Positions 55,491 to 64,000 of a stretch of DNA of 64,000 bases are shown in pieces. Source of the stretch: Umbilicaria muhlenbergii (Eukaryota; Ascomycota; Lecanoromycetes; Umbilicariales; Umbilicariaceae); NCBI GenBank assembly GCA_000611775.1, contig KK106982.1, positions 2,405,343 to 2,469,342 of the forward strand. The letters run 5' to 3'. The notes beneath the pieces were generated by a model. The model worked only from the letters and a program-made list of their open reading frames with translations. It was not told the origin of the DNA and ran no database searches. How positions within the stretch are numbered: the stretch's first letter is position 1; every line of letters begins with the position of its first letter. The position numbers were made by a program, and so were the translations under genes.

Positions 55491-55875
55491 ATGGGGTGGG
55501 ATGAGGGTAGGGTGAGAGTTACCTCAGAGATGGCGACACGCGGTGTTTCGCTACGCAGCACCATTGTATCTGTGGCCTGACCTGCTCGTCTACCACGTCC
55601 ACTACATAACGGCGCACTTTTGGCATTTACGTCCTTCAGCGGATTCTTTCTCGATTCCTTCTAATTCTGTCGCATCGTTCGGCGTTTGGATATCCCGCCC
55701 CATGGGTCGGCAATGGGCGTGTATCCCAACAGCACAGCGTTTGGTTCGGCTACATAGCCATTGTATCATAGACTCATCAGCCCCTCAGGGTGCCCTACTT
55801 ATCTTCTTTCTCGCCCCCTTCACTTCTCTCTTTCTCGCCTCCTTTCCTTGCTTATCCCGCACCCTAGTTCTAGTA
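55491..55875. other. Intergenic between convergent genes
   Basis: 0.39 kb, pyrimidine-rich around 55795-55925. No gene supported. Confidence 0.45.
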
Positions 55876-56214
55876 CTAGTACTGCAACCACTCCCACACC
55901 TTCCCCCTATCCTTATCCCGCCCTTCCCCTCTCACCTCAACCCCATCCCTCACCCTCTCATACCACGTCCGCCCCATCCTCGCCTGCCACGGTCTCCGCC
56001 CTGGATACCGATACTCCGTCGCCCAACTGTCCCTCCGTCGCAAATAAGCGTTGTCTTCCGCCTCATCCCATTCATGCTCTTTGGACCTGTAGATCTGCCG
56101 ATCGCGACGTGTCCAGTAGCGGCGGGGTTCGTAGCACAGGCGGTGCAGGCGCTGGGAGGGGGTTTCGGATTCGCCGTGGAAGGAGGAGAGGAGGTGCTGG
56201 AAGGTAAGGCCCAT
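55876..56214 (-). CDS. Small hypothetical Arg/Tyr/Trp-rich protein
   Basis: One frame gives 112 aa from ATG 56214: MGLTFQHLLSSFHGESETPS, then QRLHRLCYEPRRYWTRRDRQ, IYRSKEHEWDEAEDNAYLRR and a tail ending VWEWLQY. The composition is varied (not homopolymeric) and aromatic-rich, which favours coding. No domain or membrane segment is seen. The frame stays open upstream but without an ATG, so an earlier spliced exon is possible. I do not recognise the protein. Confidence 0.48.
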   Translation of the reverse strand: MGLTFQHLLSSFHGESETPSQRLHRLCYEPRRYWTRRDRQIYRSKEHEWDEAEDNAYLRRRDSWATEYRYPGRRPWQARMGRTWYERVRDGVEVRGEGRDKDRGKVWEWLQY

Positions 56215-56531
56215 TGCGGATGGATATGGGAGCTGTGGGGAGGGACTGGGTTGGCAGCGGCTGAGATGGTGGATTGGATCCAGGTGCGTTAGGACGTGGT
56301 GGCTGTGTTGGTGGTACAGGGAGAGAGGGAGAGAGATATAACAGATCCATCCAGCGCGTGGGTTGGTGGGTGGCAGTTTGTAAATGCGTTTGAGGTTTGC
56401 TAGAAATGTCCATGTGATGATGGAGTTGATACAAGCGATGTACAACGAGAGACTCACTGTTCAAACCAATAACGTGAGCAAAGCAAGCAAACTGTTCCCC
56501 CATCCACAACCACTAGCAGAGCCCAGCCCAC
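56215..56531. other. Intergenic, no gene supported
   Basis: 0.32 kb upstream of the small hypothetical gene and downstream of the RG-rich gene. No distinct signals. Confidence 0.4.
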
Positions 56532-57458
56532 TCATTGCGACCCTTCTCCGCTGCCCCTCCCCCGCCTCGGCGGCATCCCCCTCTGCCCTGCATATGTATT
56601 TTCGGAACCCGCATTACTGCCCTCTCCCGTTCCCGTCCCTGTTCTCGACCCCCGCCCCTCCTCGTTGAACCCACCGCCACTGCCCCTTCCCCCGCCCCCA
56701 TCCCCACCCCGCTCAGGCCTTAGCCCCCGTGCCCTGGCCCCGGCCCCGAAATCTCGCCCTTGTGGATGATGTCCCTCACGATGCCGCCTGGGCCCGCGTC
56801 GCAAGGGCGGAAAGGGTTCGTCGCCTGGACCTAATCCGCCGTGCATGGCGTAGCGTGGATTTATGTGTAGCTCTCTAGGCCTAGGACGGCGAATGGGTCG
56901 ATCGGGAGGATGGCGGGCGTAGATTTGGTCGTCGTACGATCGGTACGGACGGTACTTGGGGCGTTGGTGGCTGTGATAAGAGGGTGGTAGGTCTCCAACA
57001 CCAGCACCTCCGCCAGGGCCATTTTCATCTTCGTCATCGTCGCGGGGGTCGATATAGCCTGGTGGCGGGCCAGGTTGGGGGTATCCGCCTCCTGCACCGC
57101 GAGGGGGCGGACCTCCATTATGAGATCCTGGCCCGTTCCCATGTTGTGGAGGCATCCTAGGACCACTTCTTCCGTCGGGGTGCGGCGGCCTTCGTTCCTC
57201 TTTGAATCGCTTTTCACGCCGTTTGCGAGAGGCTTTGACATGTTCGGCATGCTCCTTGAAGTATTCCATGACGACGTTCACTAATGGCTGGAGCTCCTGG
57301 CTTGTTAGAAGTTTCTTGACGTTGTTGGTGCCCGTACGCTCGCGCTTGACGTCAAGCTCGTGCTGATGTTTCCTATACCTTTCCATGTCCTCATTCCGAT
57401 AGTGCCGTTCCTTGTCATTCCGTAGCCCCTCAAGTTCCCTGCTCAAACCGATGCCCAT
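56532..57458 (-). CDS. Charged-helix plus RG/PG-rich protein, unknown
   Basis: Single exon, 308 aa from ATG 57458. The first 90 residues are strongly charged and helical: MGIGLSRELEGLRNDKERHY, KKLLTSQELQPLVNVVMEYF, KEHAEHVKASRKRREKRFKE. The remainder is disordered and rich in Gly, Pro and Arg with RGG-like runs (RRGPRRHREG, GGGGRGSGGG, PPRRGRGSG). No RNA-binding domain is recognised, although RGG-type tails often contact RNA. There is no signal peptide or membrane helix. The conserved-looking N-terminal helix and an intact 927-nt frame support a real gene. Function unknown. Confidence 0.66.
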   Translation of the reverse strand: MGIGLSRELEGLRNDKERHYRNEDMERYRKHQHELDVKRERTGTNNVKKLLTSQELQPLVNVVMEYFKEHAEHVKASRKRREKRFKEERRPPHPDGRSGPRMPPQHGNGPGSHNGGPPPRGAGGGYPQPGPPPGYIDPRDDDEDENGPGGGAGVGDLPPSYHSHQRPKYRPYRSYDDQIYARHPPDRPIRRPRPRELHINPRYAMHGGLGPGDEPFPPLRRGPRRHREGHHPQGRDFGAGARARGLRPERGGDGGGGRGSGGGFNEEGRGSRTGTGTGEGSNAGSENTYAGQRGMPPRRGRGSGEGSQ

Positions 57459-57867
57459 GTTGAGGTTCGAAAGTTAGACATTATCATCCCGTATGAAACT
57501 GAAAAAGAAACGATCATGGTGCAATCTTCACTTCGTGGTCATCGATATGATGGAGCTGCAACGAGCCGTCAAACACGATTCGCTTCTCCGCTCTGCCGAC
57601 GATTGGACCTAGTCACACAACGTTGTCAACTTTAGCGTCAGGCAATCAAGTGCGGACTGTTGAGCAATCTTTTCGTGGCGTGAAGTTATTGTGCCCAACG
57701 AGAAGTGAAGTAAGACATGTGACAAATAGGATTGGGGTCGTGCGCGTTTTGTACACGGGAATGTCCATGTTTATAATCTCAAAATTTCAGACTGAATCAT
57801 GGAGCGTACGGGAGTGGAAACGATGTTGAGACATTGAAGCGAGCCCCTACTAATTTGGAGCCCTAGG
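57459..57867. other. Intergenic, no gene supported
   Basis: 0.41 kb promoter side of the RG-rich gene. No repeat or RNA gene seen. Confidence 0.4.
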
Positions 57868-59619
57868 TTAAAGAGCATGTATCATATCAATAGGTAGTGT
57901 ACTTAGATCGGTCGCCACGATGGCAGAGGCTTCAACATTGCGTTCGGCAACGGTAATCTTTTCTTTTCCAGAGCAGGGCTGAGGACCCATAGCGATGTCT
58001 CCTTCCTCGCAAGCTTCTAATGATTGAGCTTGCTGGCGGATCTGGCGTTTTCGATCTATGCGTCTTCGCCAAGGTTTGTACAGGAGTACGCTGAGACCAC
58101 CGAAAAGTAGGAATGAGCCGCAGATTCCGCCACCTGGGCTCATTAGTCACCGTTAGAGAGCAGCATAGCCACTGCTGGACCGAACAACTGAGAAGAATAG
58201 GTGTCCTACCAATAACATCGTAATGATCGCCCGCCACAGCAACGCCACCCCAGAATTTACCAGATGGGTTGGCGACGTTCTGAATCAGGCTAAGGAGTTG
58301 TATAAACCCTATGACCATAGCCACCACTACTGTGATGACAGTCAGGATTATGCTGTAGTAGAGGATGGCTATGTTGTCAGCGGCAAGGGATGTTGACGTG
58401 TAAAGCGCCATCATTAGAGCACCATCAAGAGTGTCGAGAAGACACATGCCAGCTGTGATGTCGAGTGGATTAGCCCGGAGATGGCGAAAGAGAGTCGAGA
58501 CAGCACTTACCTGTAAACAGAACAGGAAAGATGAGGATGAGCCAGATACTGGTGCCTTTAGCGCCTTGAATGGAGGCAATGCCTAGAAGAGCGACCTCGG
58601 AAGAGGTATCGAAGCCAAGACCAAACATCACTCCCAATGGATACATCTTCCATGGTCTGTAACCTCATTAGCAAACGAACTCATGTGACTATTGCCGTTT
58701 AGCAATAAGTCAAGACGCACTTGTCTATTATCTTGAACATCTTTCGAAACAAATAGAACAGGCAACCAGCGCCCTGAATCTTGAAAGTCTGCTCCTCGCC
58801 GGGGGCCAGTGCAATAAGCCTCTTCATCTGCTGCACGAGTTTGTGAAGAATATAAAGATTCATAATCCCGAGAATGATTAGGAAGCCGGCGGAGACAGAG
58901 GTCCCAATAATACCGCCGATTCTACTGAAAGCGCCAAACTTCGAGCTGATGGCCGAGGCAGTTGCGGCGACTATTATTGAAGTGACGATCACGATACTAG
59001 AAATGAAGAAACAAGCTCAGATAAGAACATAACAGGCAGATAAACGGCGGATCACAGAAAGCTGCATCCTTAAGCAGTATAACAGGGGGTACAAACGTAG
59101 AATGTCCCAACGAGAAGAAAGTACCAACTGTCACAGGACGCTGTCCAGATGCTACAAGTCGACGAGTCATAAGATCAATTGCCTATGGACTGGTTAGCCG
59201 TTTACCTATAGAATCACTCGATAGATAGCCTTGTACCGAGATATGATCCGCATCCAATGCATGGCGCAAACCAAGTGTATAAGAAAGCACAGCAGTGGAT
59301 ATAAGCGCCCTAAGCAATCTCAGCTTGCCCTACGACCAGAACCAGAGCCAGTATATTTAGGCTCAGACCCCTACATACCCATGGAAATGCTACATCGTCG
59401 AGGCTTCTTAGTTCACGATACAAGTAAGTATACAGTAGTCTATTCTCAAGGGTTCCGCACCAGCACAATCCCCACAGCCACCCAAACCGCCCCATTAACA
59501 AGGGCAAGTGCAACGATAATAGCGACAGCCGGCAATGGTAAATTGCGTAGAAGAGGAGTGCGTGCATGATATCTTGCTACTCGATTGCCAAGGCGCTGCT
59601 TGAGCGCTGCAAGCTTCAT
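57868..59619 (-). CDS. High-affinity nickel/cobalt transporter (NiCoT family)
   Basis: Membrane permease importing Ni2+ (and possibly Co2+), in fungi usually supplying urease. Eight exons (59619-59461, 59389-59379, 59309-59237, 59182-59097, 58996-58721, 58656-58511, 58452-58210, 58133-57868) encode 419 aa. The diagnostic metal-binding helix is [22 protein letters not shown] (the H-x4-DH signature). Others are [60 protein letters not shown] and [20 protein letters not shown]. About eight hydrophobic helices are visible. Exon 2 is an 11-nt microexon adding HFH before [14 protein letters not shown]. The start ATG at 59619 ([15 protein letters not shown]) precedes the first helix. Substrate preference between Ni and Co is not visible. 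Confidence 0.9.
59379..59389 (-). other. 11-nt microexon of the NiCoT gene
   Basis: CATTTCCATGG, flanked by an AG acceptor (GATGTAG) and a GTATGT donor. It joins GTG CTG to G GCG CTT in frame as V-L-H-F-H-G-A-L. Without it the frame of the next exon is lost. Confidence 0.78.
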
Positions 59620-60136
59620 TTCGTCCTTCGTCGTGTGCGGGAAAGGAGCATTGGGGTTCGAGGGTCAATTGTTAATGATGTACAAGCATGCATTGAAGAT
59701 ATGCAAAAGACGGATGTGATGGTATCAATTTCAATGTGCTACCTCATTTGCAATGATTGATAAGGTAGTCGTTCACGAATTACCTCATACACACTAGCCT
59801 CCGCTTATCTTCTTATCGGCCTCGGTCAAGTTTTGGGACGTCGTCAATCTTGGTCGTCGTAGGCTCCATGATCACACATCCAACGAGGCGTGTTTCTTCG
59901 ACTGGTTGTACCACTTTAACCCGCACCATAGCTTGACAACCAGGCAAAGGGCCGAATGTAAAGATACCTACTTATATGCTGGCTTGCACCTTTGATATAA
60001 TGCGTCCTACCGCTTTTGATCCGCACACTAAAAATGCATGGCCAAAAGAAGTACGAGAAAACAAAATAGAAATGGTCTTTTCGCATCTGTGGCCCGATGC
60101 GCCTCTAGTTCCCTCCATTCCAGCGGAAAAGCGTCC
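59620..60136. other. Intergenic, no gene supported
   Basis: 0.52 kb upstream of the NiCoT transporter and downstream of coronin. No RNA gene or clear repeat. Confidence 0.4.
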
Positions 60137-62483
60137 TCACGTCCTCGACCTCTCCAGCTGCGCCTCTAACTCCCGAATCCGGTCATCCTTGTCCCTACTA
60201 CTTATGCCGTCGCCCAAGCTCTGTTTCAACATGTCCATCTCGGCCGTCAACTGCGCTATCTTCTCGCTCTGCGCCGCCATGGTCTGGTTCTGCTGCTCAA
60301 GAAGGGATTTGATTTCATGGAGATACCCCTGGATGGGCTCCCCAGAGGAAGGTGCTGGTGTCGGCGCAAGCAGAGAGGCAGTGCTCTTTTCGGTACTGTC
60401 TGATTGCTTCTGATGCTACAGGGGTTGGAGCAATTAGCACGGCATACTATGATAGAGAGAATCCATTGCAAACAACTGACCAGGGGTTGAGCAGTTGAGG
60501 CCTGTGAAGTAGCACCCGACGAGGGCGCATTCTTTGTTTCTGAGGCACTGGACTTGTGCTGATTATACTCAACTGGCGATAGAGGCCCACTCTTGCCGGC
60601 ATTTCGTAATTCTGGTGGTGCTATCTCCTGCGCCTTTTTCGAAGCCAGAGGCACAGCTGATCGATCCACAGGCTTAGAGACCTCTTCGAAGCTGGATGTA
60701 TCATCATCCTCATCGCTGGTCTCGTCATCATCTTTGTCGGCGAACTTCGTAGCCAATTCAGCGACAGACCTTGTGTGCTCCTTTATGGACGGTGGCGGCC
60801 CTCGGAGCGCAGGTGATGGCTGTGGTGCTTCTTTCACTGGTTCTGGTTCTTTCTTTGTGGGTGATGGTAGCTTGGGCGCTGCTGTTGTTTGGGAAGAAGG
60901 CTTGGGGATCGACGCTACCTCTGCAGGTTCTTCGCCGGCATAGACGCTCGCGAGGTCGATCTTAGGCGGTAGGGCTTCTTTGCCTTCAAACCATTCTGTT
61001 GAGGACATCGCTGGCTTGAGCCCGACGACTGGAGGAAAGATGTCGTCTTGAAAAACCTCGGCTCGTCTGGGCACCAGGAAGGAGATAGGCTCGATGTAAG
61101 AGTCATTGACAGTCTTGAACGCTCTCATCACCTCATTCTCGTGAACATTCACTCCACGCTTGGGCATGAACGCTATGCCTCGTTGAGGGTCGCCTGATTT
61201 GTACTCCGACAAGTACTCAAACTTGTCGTTTTCGTACTCGTAGTAGCGAATATTGCCGTCTCTGAATTACAGTTAGTGTCAGTTCCTGGGGAAGAATATG
61301 GAATATTACCCTTTGCCCGCCAGATACAGACACTGCGTGCTGTCATCCCAGAAAGGCATAGATACCCCTGACATCGAATCAAGAATCTGGAATCCGCCCA
61401 CGGGTTCTTTTGGATTCTTTATGTCCCAAAGACCCAACTGGCGATCGCTCATCTTAGAGAATCCTGTGGTAGCCACCCTGTCATGTTCTCCCATCCACAC
61501 CGCACGGCTGTTTTTCGCTCCAGCATGCCCAGCAACAACATGAGCAGGCTCCTGTTGCCGGGTATCCCATATTCTAAGCTTCTTGTCGCGCGATGTTGTG
61601 ACCATCAAGGACCCGTTCGCACTCCATGACAGAGACTGTACAATGTCTGTATGCTTGAGAACAAGGTGGGATGTACCAGCCTCGACGTCCCACAGCTTAA
61701 TCGTATAGTCGCCTGAGGATGTTGCGAGGACGTTCTCGGCGGCTGGGTTGAAGAGCACATGTCCCACTTTCCTACCGAGGTCAGCGCAGATCGGATTCCG
61801 GGCATAGCAACGAACCTACCGAGAGTGGCCTGTAAGCTTAGCTATCGGTGCAACATCCTTTGGTTCTTCTCCATCAGTGTGTAATGAGAATCCTTCGGGA
61901 ACTCTCCAGATGAAAGCCTGCGCTTGTCAGTACTACGACCATACCATGATCAGAGCCGCGAACCTTTCCATCATCAGAACCAGAAGCTATCAGGGAGTCA
62001 TCGAAAGGATTCCTACGGCGATTGTTAGCTTTGTCTAGAACGGGCTGTCTGAACCTTACCAGTCTGTATCTAATACCACCGCAGTATGCCCTCTGAACAG
62101 TGGTACCTGCTCCGGTAACCGCCCCTTCTCATTGATTGGTATAACAGCAAAAGCACCTCCTCCGCTGGCTTCCCAATTGACGGAGATGTAATGGGGGTTT
62201 GCCTGTTGACGTCAGATGCTAAACTCATCTCGTCCGGTGGCCAATGGTACCTTTATGAGGTTGGTATCCCATGCGTTTTTTGAGATTCTGAGGTTATCGT
62301 AGCATTGCTCCTGCCCCGGGGTAAGCCGCCGTTATTTTTCAATTACACTAGCAGATCCAACCTTCCGTGTCGGCCGTCCGAAGACATGTCCTGGAGATTA
62401 CGCATCAGCATAAGGCCCGCCCTGCCTTGTGCGGTTATATTTAGCTTACGATACTTCGACGCGCGCACAAAGCGGCCTGACAT
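60137..62483 (-). CDS. CRN1: Coronin
   Basis: Actin-filament binding WD-repeat protein that regulates Arp2/3 and cofilin at cortical patches. Many exons. It starts at ATG 62483: MSGRFVRASKYRHVFGRPTR, then KEQCYDNLRISKNAWDTNL, the coronin N-terminus. WD repeats include VLFNPAAENVLATSSGDYTI KLWD, HTDIVQSLSWSANGSLMVTT, RDKKLRIWDTRQQ and FSKMSDRQLGLWDIKNPKEP. The post-propeller region has DGNIRYYEYENDKFEYLSEY, KSGDPQRGIAFMPKRGVNVH and EPISFLVPRRAEVFQDDIFP. An acidic, proline-rich unique region follows. The end is a coiled coil (EIKSLLEQQNQTMAAQSEKI AQLTAEMDMLKQ) finishing ELEAQLERSRT. Length is about 600 aa. Several internal intron edges (61790-62240) were read only approximately. Confidence 0.92.
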
Positions 62484-62896
62484 TTGCGCTCATGCAATGT
62501 CCTCTGTCAATGCCTATGGTGGATTGGAATTTCGACGGGCAAAGTCTCTAAAGATAGCGTATTACGATGGATCGTGTGCCTCTCCTTGTGTTGGAACTTC
62601 AAGTATCTTGGCAGTAAAGGACGACAGAAATCTGCGTCCAGCTTATTCGACGATCTCCCGATGCTGCCGCTTTTAGGATAACCGAGATACTATAGTACCC
62701 TATTGCCTATCTAGATAATAAGTACTTCTACGTTTACCCCTTTAATCGAGCGCTCTTTCGTATAGTTTTAAACAATCGACAATAACTTCGACGAAAGAAA
62801 TAAAGAAAATCGGTATGTTTTTAATATTTCGTCTTCGATTTAGCCGATCGCTTCCTTCGAAATATGTTTTTTTAAGTTTATCTTAAGGCATCACTA

Positions 62897-62995
62897 CTGG
62901 ATAGAGACCCCCCCTTTCCTGGATAGAAACCCCCCCCCCTTTCTGGATAGACCCCTCCCCCTTTCTAAACAAACCTCAAAACTTCTGAATAGACC
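62897..62995. repeat. Tandem CTGGATAGA-ACCCCCC-CTTT units
   Basis: Three to four diverged copies of about 22-25 nt, each CTGGATAGA followed by a C run and CTTTC. The last is reduced to CTGAATAGACCC. Confidence 0.8.
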
Positions 62996-63260
62996 CTACT
63001 AACCTGATTGAGTATAAATATATGTAAAGTCACGCGTGCTCCTCCCCCCCAATAAATTTCTTGCCATGTGAATACGCCTGCTCTTTTTGAAAAAAGTCAA
63101 CCATGAATGAATTTTCAAAACCTCTTTCAAGTTTGATGATAAAATTTCATGATGCAATGAAGAACTTTGATGACGTCCAAAGAGACTATTATGATGAAGA
63201 AGTTAATGAAGAAATTAATAAAGAAAACTCTGAGGAGACATTTCTTGAATCTGATATCTG

Positions 63261-63375
63261 TTAGGAGCATGACAACAACAGTGGCGCGCGCTAGCACTCA
63301 ATTAGGTCTAGCGCGCACTCAGCCCCTATATAGGTAGCTTCACTCACCACACAATGGCTCCCTACAATTGATATC
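63261..63375. mobile_element. Possible very short solo LTR-like segment
   Basis: It begins TGTTAGGAG and ends CTCCCTACA, so the termini are imperfectly inverted (TGTTAGGAG versus TGTAGGGAG). It contains CTATATAGG as a TATA-like motif and two GCGCGC-type blocks. At about 115 nt it is short for an LTR and no second copy lies in this window, so this is tentative. Confidence 0.22.
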
Positions 63376-64000
63376 TTTGTCATCATATCTGCATGACTTG
63401 CTCTGCATGATCCTGATAATATCCTCATGCAGCTGCTGTCATCATTAATTAACAAGTTTTATCCTACCTTCACTGCTCTGCTTAATGCAGTGAATTTACA
63501 TGCTGCAAAGCAGAGCTACACTGTCACTAAAGCAGAGAATAAAAAGAACAAAAATAAGAAGATTATGAAATCATGATTAAAGTGCTCATGAGATGATAAG
63601 TATAAGAATTAAGGTAAACTAGGTCTGAGGGTCTACTAAGTACATGTACCTCCCCCGAGTCGACCCCAGGTAGCTTATTTTATCTGAATTACGGGGATCG
63701 TGATCCGACCGGTACTAGTATCTACGGGTTCGACCCGACCGGCGCCGCCAGCGTAACTTTTTCCCCACAGGTATCTACTTGTAGTAGAATTTTACTTTTA
63801 CGAGGTCACCTTGCACCGTCATATGATGCTTCCATGTCGTACCCTGAGCGTACGGTAGCACCACCACAGGCGTCAGACTCGGACAGGAGAATACGACGTA
63901 AAGGAATGAAGATGATGAGCCTGGCAAGGATGAAGTATTCGACTACAACCCTCAGTCTCACTCTCATCTCACGGCTGGCGAAAGGCGATAACCGCGGCGT

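Larger units (their letters stand above)
62484..64000. other. AT-rich, repeat-bearing terminal region; possible decayed mobile element
   Basis: No intact gene. AT-rich DNA at 62690-62890 is followed by C-run tandem units (62897-62995). Next comes a short frame at 63103-63264 (starts MNEFSKPLSSLMIKFHDAMK), then a TGT...ACA-bounded segment, then a second short frame near 63406-63576 rich in Lys/Asn. At 63640-63760 the sequence is GC-rich again. The contrast with the gene-dense remainder suggests old repeat DNA, possibly RIP-altered. No transposase or reverse transcriptase motif was found. Confidence 0.4.

Noticed and set aside
55800-56457. Longer version of the small hypothetical protein (193 codons)
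   Set aside because: The extension starts at a non-ATG codon; the only ATG in that frame is at 56214.
62305-62676. 123-codon plus-strand frame at the coronin start
   Set aside because: It overlaps the first coronin exons in antisense and lacks recognisable features.
63720-63750. GGGTTCGACCCG resembling a tRNA T-arm
   Set aside because: The stem does not pair over five bases and no acceptor or anticodon arm fits around it.
1-64000. CRISPR arrays, prophage, bacterial operons or viral genes
   Set aside because: No spaced repeats of CRISPR type and no such genes; spliced genes and fungal families throughout.

Overview
This window is eukaryotic nuclear DNA from a filamentous ascomycete (Pezizomycotina). 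The reasons are: many short introns (about 43-100 nt) with GT..AG ends and CTAAC/CTGAC-type branch sites; compact intergenic spaces; and a gene set typical of that group (BUD4/anillin, SET9, a PEX26-like peroxin, NIP7, FHIP, a NiCoT nickel transporter, DHFR). No bacterial operons, CRISPR arrays, IS elements or viral genes are visible. I cannot name the genus.

Layout. 0-5.5 kb: CWC15 (spliceosome), a glycine-rich tandem-repeat protein, MED22 (Mediator) and DHFR. 6-15.3 kb: mitochondrial succinate/fumarate carrier, twinfilin, epoxide hydrolase, the divergent splicing pair pinin-like/RDS3, and a second alpha/beta hydrolase. 15.9-26 kb: PEX26-like peroxin, CAF1/PARN-type nuclease, the divergent 60S biogenesis pair NOC3/NIP7, and SRP72. 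26.9-31.8 kb: the large BUD4/anillin gene. 32.4-37.9 kb: one small unknown nuclear-looking gene, then three consecutive same-strand genes for single-pass membrane proteins that I do not recognise. This is the most accessory-looking part. 38.4-50.7 kb: a THADA/TRM732-like gene, divergent TIM23, BUR6 (NC2 alpha), and an FHIP/RAI16-family gene. 51.4 kb: an intron-containing tRNA-Val(CAC). 52.3-62.5 kb: mitochondrial ribosomal protein uL14m divergent from SET9 (H4K20 methyltransferase), two unrecognised genes, a NiCoT transporter with an 11-nt microexon, and coronin. 62.5-64 kb: no gene; AT-rich, low-complexity DNA with short broken reading frames that looks like a decayed repeat.

Functional themes. 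RNA processing and ribosome biogenesis are over-represented (CWC15, pinin-like, RDS3, CAF1/PARN-like, NOC3, NIP7, TRM732-like). Two of the head-to-head pairs share one pathway (pinin/RDS3; NOC3/NIP7), which suggests shared promoters. Three actin or cytokinesis factors also occur (twinfilin, BUD4, coronin). Gene models were assembled by hand from reading-frame continuity and splice sites. For most multi-exon genes the exon lengths were summed and keep frame. The TRM732-like and coronin models are only partly resolved at internal exon edges.
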